The position numbers were made by a program, and so were the translations under genes. A model generated the notes under the pieces. It did no database searches. It saw only the letters and a list, made by a program, of their open reading frames with translations, and was not told the DNA's origin. A DNA stretch of 8,158 bases, taken from contig DTYX01000393.1 of NCBI GenBank assembly GCA_012961655.1, forward strand, positions 1-8,158. The letters are read 5' to 3'. Each line of letters opens with the position of its first letter. Within the stretch, counting starts at the first letter, position 1. Shown one piece after another: positions 1 through 6,661 of the stretch. The stretch comes from Candidatus Poribacteria bacterium (GTDB lineage Bacteria > Poribacteria > WGA-4E > DTYX01).

Positions 1-1
1 A

Positions 2-976
2 GAAGACACTTTAGATTACCATCTGGTTGCAAGGCTTCAGAGGGATGTTCTGGAGAAATCGACTTTAGGCTTCATGGGCGTTTCAAAGGAAAAAGAAGAA
101 GGCTACAACAGAGTGGCAGCGGTGGATGCTAACATTGACCTTTCAAAAGGCATAAAATGGCGTAGTCAATTAATCGGAAGTTGGAGCGAATATTCCTCAT
201 CCAGGGGCGCAGTTCTCCCCCGTCCGAATGGCAACATAGCCTATACCACAGCCATCTCAAAGGATACATCTCCTTTCACCTTCAGATTGAGCTACGAGCA
301 AATCCCCGTGGAATTGACGATAGAAGACGGCTATGTACCATGGCTGGACAGCCGCGGTGGGAATGGCTTTTTGAGATATCGTAAGACCATCGACAAGCGC
401 GTGGTGAGAGTTCTTTTTGTTAAACTTTGGGCGGAGAGGTATGAAAACCATCAAGGCGAACTCACTCGCCGAAGTCTTTCTTTGGAAAGCTTGGGCGTCT
501 ATCTTCAGAATGATATTTCGATAAACTTCTGGGGTAACAGGGAATATCATGCGCCCTATGATAACAACAGGATTGGCATCTCCGTCTCATACAAGGGTTC
601 TGAGCTTTATGGTAAGCGGCTCTCCTTGGGAGTTGGTAGGTTTGAGGGTTCAGACATTAGGTTTCTATCCTCTTCCGCTGCTTTCTCTCCCACTCAAAGA
701 GGCTCCGTTATGTTGGCTTTGGAAGCCAACAGGCGGATATTTGACGATGGGAAAATGGAGGACAATTTTTTAAGCCGTTTATCTGTGCTCTACGACTTTT
801 CAAGGAATACCTTCCTTAGGCTAAGCCTACGGGCGATGAAGGGACCGCATTACAACCTAAGCGGATTTTTCAAATATAGCCCGAAGCGCGGGATGAACCT
901 ATATGTGCTTTATGGAGATGAAAGCGCCCAAGATACTAAACATCGGATTTTTACGAAATTCACCCTTGCATTGTGA
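2..976 (+). CDS. C-terminal part of an outer-membrane beta-barrel protein (DUF5916-like), 5' end outside the window
   Basis: The frame is open from the first full codon at position 2 to the TGA at 974-976, about 324 codons, so the gene begins to the left of the window; the ATG at 74 is internal. The protein alternates polar and hydrophobic residues in short strands (for example FTFRLSYEQIPVELTIEDGYVP, LGVYLQNDISINF, FLSRLSVLYDFSRNTFLRLS) separated by charged turns, as in a transmembrane beta-barrel, and it ends in a strand (RIFTKFTLAL) suited to the outer membrane. The order 'RLQRDVL...STLGFMGVSKE...YNRVAAVDANI', a 'DGYVPWLDSRGG' segment and a final 'NLYVLYGDE' strand resembles the DUF5916 barrel domain, which in full-length proteins often follows an N-terminal carbohydrate-binding-like domain. 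Function is unknown; surface or export roles are inferred only. Another barrel family is possible. Confidence 0.65.
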   Translation, partial: EDTLDYHLVARLQRDVLEKSTLGFMGVSKEKEEGYNRVAAVDANIDLSKGIKWRSQLIGSWSEYSSSRGAVLPRPNGNIAYTTAISKDTSPFTFRLSYEQIPVELTIEDGYVPWLDSRGGNGFLRYRKTIDKRVVRVLFVKLWAERYENHQGELTRRSLSLESLGVYLQNDISINFWGNREYHAPYDNNRIGISVSYKGSELYGKRLSLGVGRFEGSDIRFLSSSAAFSPTQRGSVMLALEANRRIFDDGKMEDNFLSRLSVLYDFSRNTFLRLSLRAMKGPHYNLSGFFKYSPKRGMNLYVLYGDESAQDTKHRIFTKFTLAL

Positions 977-1012
977 AAAGTTGGGGATAGCCAGATAAAT
1001 AAAGGCTAAGTG

Positions 1013-1777
1013 ATGAACAACATGAAAAAAGCGATACAGAAACTAGAAAAGCCATGGCAGCTTAAGGAATATGGAGATATATGGTTCAGGAAAGAAAATA
1101 AACTGTGGATGATTAAAGAAACCACCCACTACGTCTTCCATTTCGAGCCTAATTCAATAGATGCCAAGGAGATAGATAAAATAGCAGAGAAGGCAGAAGA
1201 GCGCTTTGCACAGATTATAAGATGCCTTCAGGTCCCTAAGGAAAGTGAGTTAGGAGTGGATGGCTTCAAGATAAACTGTTTCCTGTACGCTGAACCACAG
1301 AATGCAGGACAGGTTGTTGGAAGTGGCATTGATTATGGCGCGCCAATGCGAGGTGAGCACATGCGACATGAGGAGTGCCATGCAATTGTTAAGAAGCTGG
1401 TAGGAGAGGCTCCTGCTCTTTTCAACGAAGGATTAGGGTCATATCTGATGGGATTATCTAGAACATCTCAACCGCCAGTAATAAATACCGGTGTCCTTTT
1501 AGCTTTGGAAAAGAAGGAGTTACCATCACTTAAGTCCGTCATAAAGACTAATGACTTTTGGAGAGCATACAACGAGCGCAAAGTGGATGTATATCAGATA
1601 GGTGACTCTTTTGTAGCCTATTTAATTGAGAGCTACGGAATTGGCAAACTCAAAGATTTGTTTCTGCAGACGGATTATAATGATAACGACATCGAGTGTA
1701 AATTAGAGGAGGCATATCAAAAGACAATTGAATCACTTGAGCAAGAATGGCATAGATACTTGAAAGGAGAGAAGTAA
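1013..1777 (+). CDS. small gluzincin-type zinc metallopeptidase (peptidase MA-like family)
   Basis: A 254-residue protein with HEECH at residues 119-123, matching HExxH (two zinc-binding His and the catalytic Glu), followed by FNEGLGSYL, in which Glu139 of NEG fits the third zinc ligand of gluzincins. The rest also fits the family: an N-terminal 'THYVFHFEP...' strand and helix, and a C-terminal 'YQIGDSFVAYLIESYG...LEQEWHRYLKG' helical end. There is no signal peptide or membrane segment, so it is probably cytoplasmic. Start choice: AAAGG at 1001-1005 lies 7 nt before ATG 1013; GTG 1010 and ATG 1022 are alternatives. It begins 36 bp after the barrel gene on the same strand and may share its transcript. 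The substrate is unknown. Similar domains often sit in larger secreted proteins, so a stand-alone form without a signal is slightly unusual. Confidence 0.7.
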   Translation: MNNMKKAIQKLEKPWQLKEYGDIWFRKENKLWMIKETTHYVFHFEPNSIDAKEIDKIAEKAEERFAQIIRCLQVPKESELGVDGFKINCFLYAEPQNAGQVVGSGIDYGAPMRGEHMRHEECHAIVKKLVGEAPALFNEGLGSYLMGLSRTSQPPVINTGVLLALEKKELPSLKSVIKTNDFWRAYNERKVDVYQIGDSFVAYLIESYGIGKLKDLFLQTDYNDNDIECKLEEAYQKTIESLEQEWHRYLKGEK

Positions 1778-1880
1778 AGTGGGGACGCGCTGTGGCATCT
1801 CTCTTATCCGCAGGATAATAATACCGATTTGACGCCATCTCTGGATAGCGAGAAAGGGGCACGCTGCAACTCGTGTTTTC
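1778..1880. repeat. GC-rich non-coding spacer, possible dispersed-repeat fragment
   Basis: This stretch is visibly richer in G+C than the AT-rich peptidase gene before it. It carries two small dyads: TTATCC-GCA-GGATAA at 1804-1818, a perfect 6-bp stem, and TCTC...GAGA around 1838-1853. The two halves share the word GCATCTCT/CCATCTCT. No start codon with a ribosome site is seen, and the frame leading into the permease remnant has a stop (TGA 1830-1832). It resembles the short intergenic repeats of repeat-rich environmental genomes, but repetition cannot be shown inside this window. Confidence 0.3.
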
Positions 1881-2162
1881 CAAAAACGTTTTATCCAAAA
1901 AGCGTTGCGGTATAGGGAGGAGTTTGCAGATTTCATCAGGTCAGAGGACAAGGCAGATGCAAACAGCTTGCACGTGTACTTCATAAAGGAGGGACTGTTC
2001 CAGAAACCCGTTCGACCCGAAGCCGTGCCGAAATTCATCGAACGGTATACATTGTCGGATGCGATTCAGGAGGGGATTTTTAACATCGGTCTGTTAGCGT
2101 TGTTCTGTCTGCTTTTCTTCATGGCGGCATTTTTGTCTTTTCTTTCGGCTTTTCTGAAATGA
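1881..2162 (+). pseudogene. C-terminal remnant of an ABC-2 / DUF3526-type transporter permease
   Basis: The reading frame from about 1881 to the TGA at 2160-2162 encodes 'FIQKALRYREEFADFIR', then 'SLHVYFIKEGLFQKPV', then 'VPKFIERYTLSDAI' and a hydrophobic segment GLLALFCLLFFMAAFLSFL near the end. This order (coiled soluble loop, 'EG...KPV', 'P.F', last transmembrane helix) is what I recall for the end of ABC-2 permeases with a DUF3526 domain, which are normally several hundred residues long. Here only about 94 codons remain, the other membrane helices are missing, and an in-frame stop lies upstream at 1830-1832. A TTG at 1905 is the only plausible start, and the stretch before it (TTTATCCAAAAAGCG) has no good ribosome site. 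The usual basic end after the last helix also differs (SAFLK). It could still be a small one-helix membrane protein, but a remnant is more likely. No matching ATPase gene is in the window. Confidence 0.5.
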
Positions 2163-2303
2163 CAAAATGCATTGGAGAATGATGCCAAATATAGCGTCCT
2201 CTGAGAAAGAGAAGCGTCCAGTTTTCACGTTTTCTCTCCACTGGCATAAATGTGAAACGTAAATAATTACGCATTTATGGCGTGGTCTTTGAACCAGCGG
2301 TTA
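2163..2303. terminator. convergent intergenic region with nested inverted repeats
   Basis: It lies between a + strand gene remnant and a - strand lipoprotein gene, where a two-way terminator would be expected. CATAAATG (2245-2252) pairs with CATTTATG (2272-2279), and inside it CGTAA (2258-2262) pairs with TTACG (2267-2271). CCAGT (2218-2222) can pair with ACTGG (2240-2244). No uninterrupted T tract follows on either strand, so a classical Rho-independent terminator is not proven; the dyads may instead be repeat-family copies. Confidence 0.35.
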
Positions 2304-3380
2304 TTAATTAACTGGAATTTGGATAACAGTACCTTGAGACCCTAATTTTTTTGTCGTTATTGTAGGGTAACCTTTCGCAAGGAGATGCGCTTTGTATGAA
2401 TCGTATGCTCTTGTAGCATCTTTTTGGGTGGGATATCTGATGAGAAAAACGGATAGAGTATCCGCGGGATTTTTAGGTTTCGCGCGTAAATATTCTGCTG
2501 TAAGTCCGATAGTTGATTCATTTAGCATGAGGATATTTTCATCCGCGATAAAGTGAATTTTGTTGAGTATGTTATGATTCCAAAAGTATCTTTCGCTATG
2601 TCTGACAAAATGGTCTCTGGGAAAGAGTTTGAGAATATCGGGCGGCTTGGTTGTACCTCTAATCTGATTCATAATGTATCGGAGGATATTTTGCGCACCC
2701 TCTTTAATATCATCCGAGAATTCGTAGAGACGTATATGAACGAAATAGTGTCCTTTCCACGTATCGAATGTCAACATCGTCGCTGCGACTTCGTTGCCAA
2801 TTATTTCAAAATCAGCCTCTGGGTTTCTATTGAAGCTGTAGATGCCAAAAGCATTCTCCGGCGCGCCCATGTCGTGGACTTCAACGCGTAAGAGCGGCTC
2901 TGAACCAAGTTTAGGATTGCGATATTCTGCAAGAGCTAACTCGACAAAATTATACGAATGATACACTTCCGTCTCATCATGCATAAATTGAATTAAATTC
3001 TTTTCAGTATAAATTTCAATCTCTCCGGCTCTCTTCCAACCTTTCACATAGTCACTTTTGGGGAGCATTAAAGCGGGTTTTAATTGTGTTCCTCCTCGCA
3101 CGCTTGGAGCAGCGACCGTTCTGGTAGTTGTAACAGCAAAGCCTTCAGCTTCTTTGGTTGAAATCGCTTTCAAAAGCTTTCGCGCCTGATTGATAGCCGC
3201 CTTGGAGCTTTTTGCGTCCCACACACCCAAAACATAATGCCCCTCCGTCATAACTACGGTATATTTGCCATAGTTTACTTTCCGTCCCTGACAGCCAAGG
3301 ATTATGAAGGTTAATATGAATATCGTTAGGGCAAAAGGGCTAAGGACTCTCGCCATCTTGCCCCATTGCCATCTTGCCAT
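2304..3380 (-). CDS. lipoprotein with a DUF6599-like domain
   Basis: A 358-residue protein read from the ATG at 3380. A basic N-terminus (Arg3, Lys8, Arg11) and a hydrophobic stretch end in I-L-G-Cys30, a plausible signal-peptidase II lipobox, so it is probably lipid-anchored in the envelope. The central part has the pattern 'W..AGEIEIYTEKNL...' (from residue ~114), 'DMGAPENAFGIYSFNR' (170-185) and 'WKGHYFVHI' (208-216), which resembles the DUF6599 family, of unknown function. Start choice: GGAGAAAGGAAGAG directly before this ATG is a strong ribosome site; an upstream ATG at 3413 (369 residues) has only AAAGGA about 12 nt away. It follows lptE by 69 bp and probably shares its transcript. An 8-bp tandem repeat covers the start region. 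No catalytic motif is visible. Confidence 0.65.
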   Translation of the reverse strand: MARWQWGKMARVLSPFALTIFILTFIILGCQGRKVNYGKYTVVMTEGHYVLGVWDAKSSKAAINQARKLLKAISTKEAEGFAVTTTRTVAAPSVRGGTQLKPALMLPKSDYVKGWKRAGEIEIYTEKNLIQFMHDETEVYHSYNFVELALAEYRNPKLGSEPLLRVEVHDMGAPENAFGIYSFNRNPEADFEIIGNEVAATMLTFDTWKGHYFVHIRLYEFSDDIKEGAQNILRYIMNQIRGTTKPPDILKLFPRDHFVRHSERYFWNHNILNKIHFIADENILMLNESTIGLTAEYLRAKPKNPADTLSVFLIRYPTQKDATRAYDSYKAHLLAKGYPTITTKKLGSQGTVIQIPVN

Positions 3381-3383
3381 CTC
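3352..3383 (-). repeat. four tandem 8-bp units over the start region of the lipoprotein gene
   Basis: Top-strand units are GCCATCTT (3352-3359), GCCCCATT (3360-3367), GCCATCTT (3368-3375) and GCCATCTC (3376-3383). In the gene's direction each intact unit carries ATGGC, giving the ATGs at 3380 and 3356. A unit length of 8 is not a multiple of 3, so a copy-number change would shift the frame between the start and the lipobox. Confidence 0.7.
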
Positions 3384-3449
3384 TTCCTTTCTCCGATTAT
3401 ACAAAAACAACATTAGTTTTCACATTCCTTTTCTAAATATTAGTGGCCT

Positions 3450-3953
3450 CTACCACTGTTCAGCCAAACTGTTGTAAAGCTCATCAGATAGTTCCTCAAT
3501 GAGCTTTTCAATTGCGAACTCTTTAGTCTCAGGTTCTTCGCCTCTAACGCTGACGATAAAGAAATCGTGTGTTTGAACGTAATCCTTTTTGGCGTCAATT
3601 ATTTTATTCTTTTTGTTGTCATAAAAGTTATAATCCAGAAATAATCTCATCCGGAATTGTTCTGGCTGATTGTTGGCGTCAAAGGAGATAGGGTCGATTC
3701 TGTAATCCTTAATAGTCATGGTTAAAACGGAATCTCCGCCTTCCTGCCACTTTGAACGAAATTTATCTCTGAGAGCTTGAGTGACTTGTTCATCGAAGCC
3801 GATGTCTACTTCTGGCGTTTCAACGGTAACGAGTGGAATGTTAATGGTATCGATGTGTGGCAGATAGTTTGAAGTGGAAAAGTAACCACAACTGAAAATA
3901 GCAGAAGTCAACAGCAGGAGACACGGTATGATAATAGAATATTTTTTATTCAT
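3450..3953 (-). CDS. lptE: LptE-like lipopolysaccharide-assembly lipoprotein
   Basis: A 167-residue protein with Lys3-Lys4, a hydrophobic stretch and I-F-S-Cys22 as lipobox, so a lipoprotein. After the Cys come 'GYF.....LPHIDTINIPLV' and 'ETPEVDIGFDEQVTQALRDKF', then 'DSVLTMTIKDYRIDPISFD', the order typical of LptE: Cys-Gly-Tyr, a strand giving the 'I.IP.' motif, an amphipathic helix and a 'V...I..Y...P..Y' strand. LptE forms the plug of the LptD outer-membrane translocon that inserts lipopolysaccharide. Length matches the family. No clear Shine-Dalgarno precedes the ATG; instead a strong hairpin lies 10-40 nt upstream. It lies downstream of pnp across a 344-bp repeat-rich gap and upstream of another lipoprotein. 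LptE is poorly conserved in sequence, so the call rests on pattern. Confidence 0.65.
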   Translation of the reverse strand: MNKKYSIIIPCLLLLTSAIFSCGYFSTSNYLPHIDTINIPLVTVETPEVDIGFDEQVTQALRDKFRSKWQEGGDSVLTMTIKDYRIDPISFDANNQPEQFRMRLFLDYNFYDNKKNKIIDAKKDYVQTHDFFIVSVRGEEPETKEFAIEKLIEELSDELYNSLAEQW

Positions 3954-3959
3954 AGGAAA

Positions 3960-4005
3960 TTTACGCGGCGGAAATCCGGATTAGGAGCCGCGTCCTCCAC
4001 GTAAA
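3960..4005 (-). promoter_or_regulatory. nested hairpin in the lptE leader
   Basis: ACGCGGC (3963-3969) pairs with GCCGCGT (3987-3993). Between them lies the perfect palindrome AATCCGGATT (3973-3982), and outside them TTTACG (3960-3965) can pair with CGTAAA (4000-4005). In the lptE transcript the structure ends about 10 nt before the start codon, in place of a visible ribosome site. It could influence translation, or be a repeat copy. Confidence 0.5.
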
Positions 4006-4052
4006 TATATATTAACTCAAGTTGCTAGTACTTTTTTACCGATATTCAAACA

Positions 4053-4087
4053 GTTACTGGTTACTGGTACTAATCACCAATCACCCC
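4053..4087. repeat. degenerate heptanucleotide tandem repeats
   Basis: Five consecutive 7-mers can be read: GTTACTG, GTTACTG, GTACTAA, TCACCAA, TCACCCC. Two neighbouring pairs are exact or nearly so, and AATCACC occurs twice in tandem (4072-4078, 4079-4085). The two halves are roughly reverse-complementary (GGTTACTGGT against ACTAATCACC). They are similar in kind to the short heptanucleotide repeats of some bacterial intergenic regions. Confidence 0.55.
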
Positions 4088-4193
4088 AAAAGTGATACAA
4101 ATTTTGGGTGGGTTACTTAACTAAGGTTATATTATTAAAAACTCAGGTAATTTGGTTAGAATATCTCTGTGATTTTGGCAGATAATTTTTGAA

Positions 4194-4248
4194 CAGCGGA
4201 TGGCGGGTCTGTCCTGAGAATCGGGGTGTTTAACGGGGATAGCCGCTG
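4194..4248. repeat. inverted repeat CAGCGG/CCGCTG downstream of pnp
   Basis: CAGCGG at 4194-4199 is the exact reverse complement of CCGCTG at 4243-4248, with 43 nt between. No T tract follows on the pnp strand (TTCAAAAATT follows), so it is not a standard terminator; it may protect the pnp 3' end or be a repeat fragment. Confidence 0.3.
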
Positions 4249-4267
4249 ATTTTAAACCGTGCTTCTA

Positions 4268-4289
4268 GGCTAATCTGCGGCTAATCTAC
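4268..4289. repeat. 11-bp tandem repeat GGCTAATCTGC/GGCTAATCTAC
   Basis: Two directly adjacent 11-bp units differing at one base lie just after the pnp stop codon. The word resembles the widespread 'ggctaatctgcgg' intergenic text of environmental genomes, from memory only. Confidence 0.6.
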
Positions 4290-4297
4290 ATTTTTAT

Positions 4298-6481
4298 TTA
4301 CATTCTACCCTTTGGTATTCGCGGTGACCGACGGCGACGCTCATTTCTATCTCGGTCGCGGTTATTTCTATTTCCGCTTCGGGAACGGCGTTCTGAAGAT
4401 GTTCTTCTTCTATCCCCGACCGACAAATCGATTTTGCCATATTCATCTATACCAATGACTTTTGCGGTAACTTCATCACCTTGGTGAAGTACATCCTCTA
4501 CGCGACGGATATGAGTACTTCCCAAATTAGAGATATGAACCATCCCTTCGGTGCCGGGGAAAAGCTCGATGAAAGCTCCAAACGGGGTTACGCGTTTCAC
4601 TTTGCCTTTGTATTCTTTTCCGATTTCAGCTTCTTGCGCAATTGCCATGACTAATTCTTTCGCGCGTTCGGCTTTTTGTGCGTTATCAGCGGCAATCTCA
4701 ACGGTGCCGTCATCGGATATATCGATAACCACATCGGCTTCATCTTGAATTTCTCGGACAACTCGTCCACGCGGACCGATGACATCGCCAATTTTCTCAG
4801 GATTAATATGAATTTTATAGATGCGCGGCGCATACGGTGAAATATCATCTCGCGGTTCACTGATAACCTCCGCCATTTTATCAAGAACTATCAGTCGAGC
4901 GGAACGCGCTTGATTGATGGCTTTGCGCATCAATTCCGTGGTGACGCCTTCAATTTTTATGTCCATCTGCACTGCAGTGACACCCTGGCGTGTTCCAGCG
5001 ACTTTGAAGTCCATATCACCGAGGAAATCCTCAGTACCTAACATATCTGTTAAAATAACCTCTCGGTCATCTTCCTTGATTAATCCCACGCCAACGCCGG
5101 CGACTGGGCTTTTGATAGACACTCCTGCATCCATAAGAGCTAAAGTCGCGGCGCAAACGGTCGCCATCGAAGAAGAGGCGTTGGATTCCAGAATTTCCGA
5201 TACGACTCTGACGGTATACGGAAATGTCTCCTTGTCAGGCATAACCGCCAAAAGAGCCTTTTCCGCCAAGGCGCCATGACCTATCTCCCTGCGACTTGGA
5301 GCCCTCATAGGTCTGACCTCGCCGGTGCAAAAGGGTGGAAAGTTGTAATGTAAAATAAAAGGCTTCATCGATTCACCTTCAAGGTCTTTTACAACTTCCT
5401 CGTCCGCAGAGGTTCCCAAAGTAACAACACATAATGATTGCGTCTGCCCGCGCGTGAATATCGCAGAACCGTGGGTTCGCGGCAGAACGGATACTTCCCC
5501 TGTAATCTCTCTTAAGTCACTTGGGCCTCTGCCATCAACTCTTTTGCCTTCATCGAGAATCGCTTTGCGCATCTCTTCTTTTTCAATCGCAGTCAGAATA
5601 GCAACGGTATCGCTTATATAATCCTCACTGGATTCGCCCTCCTCAGCGAGTTCATCTAAAATCTCCTCCTGGATGCTTACTAAATAGGTCTCGCGGTCCT
5701 GTTTATCAGCCATACCGATGGATTCTCGAATTCTATGGGTCGCTAACTCTCTGGTTCTGGCGTCAAGTCGTTCATCTGTCACTTTCACTTGATATTCTCT
5801 CTTCGACTTGCCGCATACTTGAATTAATTCCTCTTGAAGTTTTATTATCTCCTTAATATGAGCATGGGCGAACTCGATCGCGTCGATTATCTCATCTTCG
5901 GGAATCTCTTTAGCGCTGCCTTCCACAGTCATAACTGCTGATGATGTACCTGTTACAAACAGTTCCATATCACTCTCTTCCACTTGTTCATAGGTCGGGT
6001 TGACAATGAATTCACCGTTTATTCTTCCTACTATCACGGCGCCAACTGGTCCGTTGAACGGAATATCCGATAGGCATAATGCCGTGGAAGCGCCAATCAT
6101 CGCTAGGGTATCCGGCGGATTCTCCTTGTCCGAAGATAAAGTCACTGCTAACACCTGAATCTCATAATGAAATTCCTTTGGAAAAAGTGGTCGTAAACAA
6201 TGGTCGATTAAACGCGCTATTAACGTCTCTGTAACTCCTGGACGTGGTTCTCGTCTGCCATATATACCCGGGATTCTGCCAGCGGCATAGCCTCTTTCAC
6301 GGTAATCGACGGTCAGCGGAAGGAAATCCAATTCTTCATCGCCCATTTTTTTATCAGCAACGGCGGTGATTAAAACAACCGTTCCACCGTATTGTATCCA
6401 GGCAGCGCCATCCGCTTGTTTAGCTACGCGTCCTGTCTCAATGGACAGCTTTTCATTTCCAAGTTGCATTTCAACTTTCAA
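4298..6481 (-). CDS. pnp: polynucleotide phosphorylase (PNPase)
   Basis: A 727-residue 3'-to-5' exoribonuclease that phosphorolyses RNA, a trimer and a common partner of the RNA-degradation machinery in the cytoplasm. Domains in order: first RNase PH core (about 11-142), helical middle (about 235-320), second RNase PH core (about 322-455), KH (about 555-612, with GPRG at 569-572) and S1 (about 621-687). Active-site features are present: Arg397-Arg398 in APSRREIGHG, Ser436-438 in SNASSSMA, and Asp485, Asp491 and Lys493 in EDFLGDMDFK. The end (694-727) is a basic Arg/Asn/Asp-rich tail. The start is TTG 6481: CCTCCTC at 6493-6499 reads as GAGGAGG 11 nt upstream, and the family's 'VEM.LG' begins right after it, so the ATG at 6469 would cut conserved residues. 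It follows rpsO on the same strand, the classical arrangement, with a MITE-like element in between. Confidence 0.97.
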   Translation of the reverse strand: MKVEMQLGNEKLSIETGRVAKQADGAAWIQYGGTVVLITAVADKKMGDEELDFLPLTVDYRERGYAAGRIPGIYGRREPRPGVTETLIARLIDHCLRPLFPKEFHYEIQVLAVTLSSDKENPPDTLAMIGASTALCLSDIPFNGPVGAVIVGRINGEFIVNPTYEQVEESDMELFVTGTSSAVMTVEGSAKEIPEDEIIDAIEFAHAHIKEIIKLQEELIQVCGKSKREYQVKVTDERLDARTRELATHRIRESIGMADKQDRETYLVSIQEEILDELAEEGESSEDYISDTVAILTAIEKEEMRKAILDEGKRVDGRGPSDLREITGEVSVLPRTHGSAIFTRGQTQSLCVVTLGTSADEEVVKDLEGESMKPFILHYNFPPFCTGEVRPMRAPSRREIGHGALAEKALLAVMPDKETFPYTVRVVSEILESNASSSMATVCAATLALMDAGVSIKSPVAGVGVGLIKEDDREVILTDMLGTEDFLGDMDFKVAGTRQGVTAVQMDIKIEGVTTELMRKAINQARSARLIVLDKMAEVISEPRDDISPYAPRIYKIHINPEKIGDVIGPRGRVVREIQDEADVVIDISDDGTVEIAADNAQKAERAKELVMAIAQEAEIGKEYKGKVKRVTPFGAFIELFPGTEGMVHISNLGSTHIRRVEDVLHQGDEVTAKVIGIDEYGKIDLSVGDRRRTSSERRSRSGNRNNRDRDRNERRRRSPRIPKGRM

Positions 6482-6492
6482 ATTTCTTACAG

Positions 6493-6499
6493 CCTCCTC
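6493..6499 (-). promoter_or_regulatory. ribosome binding site of pnp (GAGGAGG)
   Basis: This strong Shine-Dalgarno sequence lies 11 nt before the TTG start and 23 nt before the first ATG, which supports the TTG start at 6481. Confidence 0.7.
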
Positions 6500-6528
6500 A
6501 ATTAAACTTTCGCCTAATTCTTTAACCG

Positions 6529-6651
6529 TACGACTTTTTCAGTTATCATACTCTTGTAGTAAAGATAGTGCGTAAAGCGTAAAAAATTACGCATTACGTT
6601 TTACGGGAAAGCTCTTTGCTTTTAAAACTCCTCTACGGTGAAAAAGTCGTA
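6529..6651. mobile_element. MITE-like palindromic element between rpsO and pnp
   Basis: TACGACTTTTTC (6529-6540) is the perfect reverse complement of GAAAAAGTCGTA (6640-6651), enclosing 99 nt. If the outer TA on each side is a target duplication, the element is 119 bp with 10-bp terminal inverted repeats, the layout of MITEs mobilised by IS630/Tc1-type transposases, which insert at TA. It contains no ORF. Inside is another strong hairpin (6571-6598). It fills most of the 180-bp rpsO-pnp gap, so in the transcript it would fold into a long stem. Element identity is inferred from structure; no second copy is in the window, and TA is itself palindromic, so the duplication is weak evidence. Confidence 0.6.
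6571..6598. repeat. hairpin of the CGTAA/TTACG repeat family
   Basis: CGTAAAGCGTAA (6571-6582), loop AAAA, then TTACGCATTACG (6587-6598): 11 of 12 positions pair. TTACG follows again at 6601-6605. Related TTACGCATTTA and TACGCAATACG words occur at 2258-2279 and 7023-7045. Confidence 0.65.
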
Positions 6652-6661
6652 ACACGGATAA

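Larger units (their letters stand above)
3954..4297. other. 344-bp intergenic region between pnp and lptE, repeat-rich
   Basis: No gene is seen here on either strand. From left to right it holds the lptE leader hairpin (3960-4005), an AT-rich stretch around 4004-4015 in which a weak TAATAT/TATATT could act as a -10 for lptE but without a convincing -35, heptanucleotide repeats (4053-4087), a CCCAAAA/TTTTGGG dyad (4085-4108, loop of 16 nt), CAGCGG/CCGCTG (4194-4199 with 4243-4248) and a GGCTAATCT tandem repeat (4268-4289) ten bases after the pnp stop. A proper terminator for pnp is not obvious. Confidence 0.6.

Noticed and set aside
1733..2038. 101-codon open frame on the - strand across the peptidase end and the spacer
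   Set aside because: It crosses three different sequence regions and shows no protein-like pattern, while the + strand carries family-like residues there.
4137..4218. CTCAGG/CCTGAG followed by five T on the pnp strand as a Rho-independent terminator
   Set aside because: The arms are only 6 bp and separated by about 65 nt, too long a loop for a convincing terminator.
4053..4289. Repeats between lptE and pnp as a CRISPR array
   Set aside because: Units are 7-11 bp, adjacent and without spacers of regular length; no cas genes are present.
4914..5279. 121-codon open frame on the + strand inside pnp
   Set aside because: It lies wholly opposite the conserved second RNase PH domain and has no ribosome site or recognisable protein pattern; it is a shadow frame.
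6608..6622. Small hairpin AAAGC-TCTTT-GCTTT as a terminator of rpsO
   Set aside because: The 5-bp stem is weak and on the rpsO strand it is followed by CCCG, not T residues.
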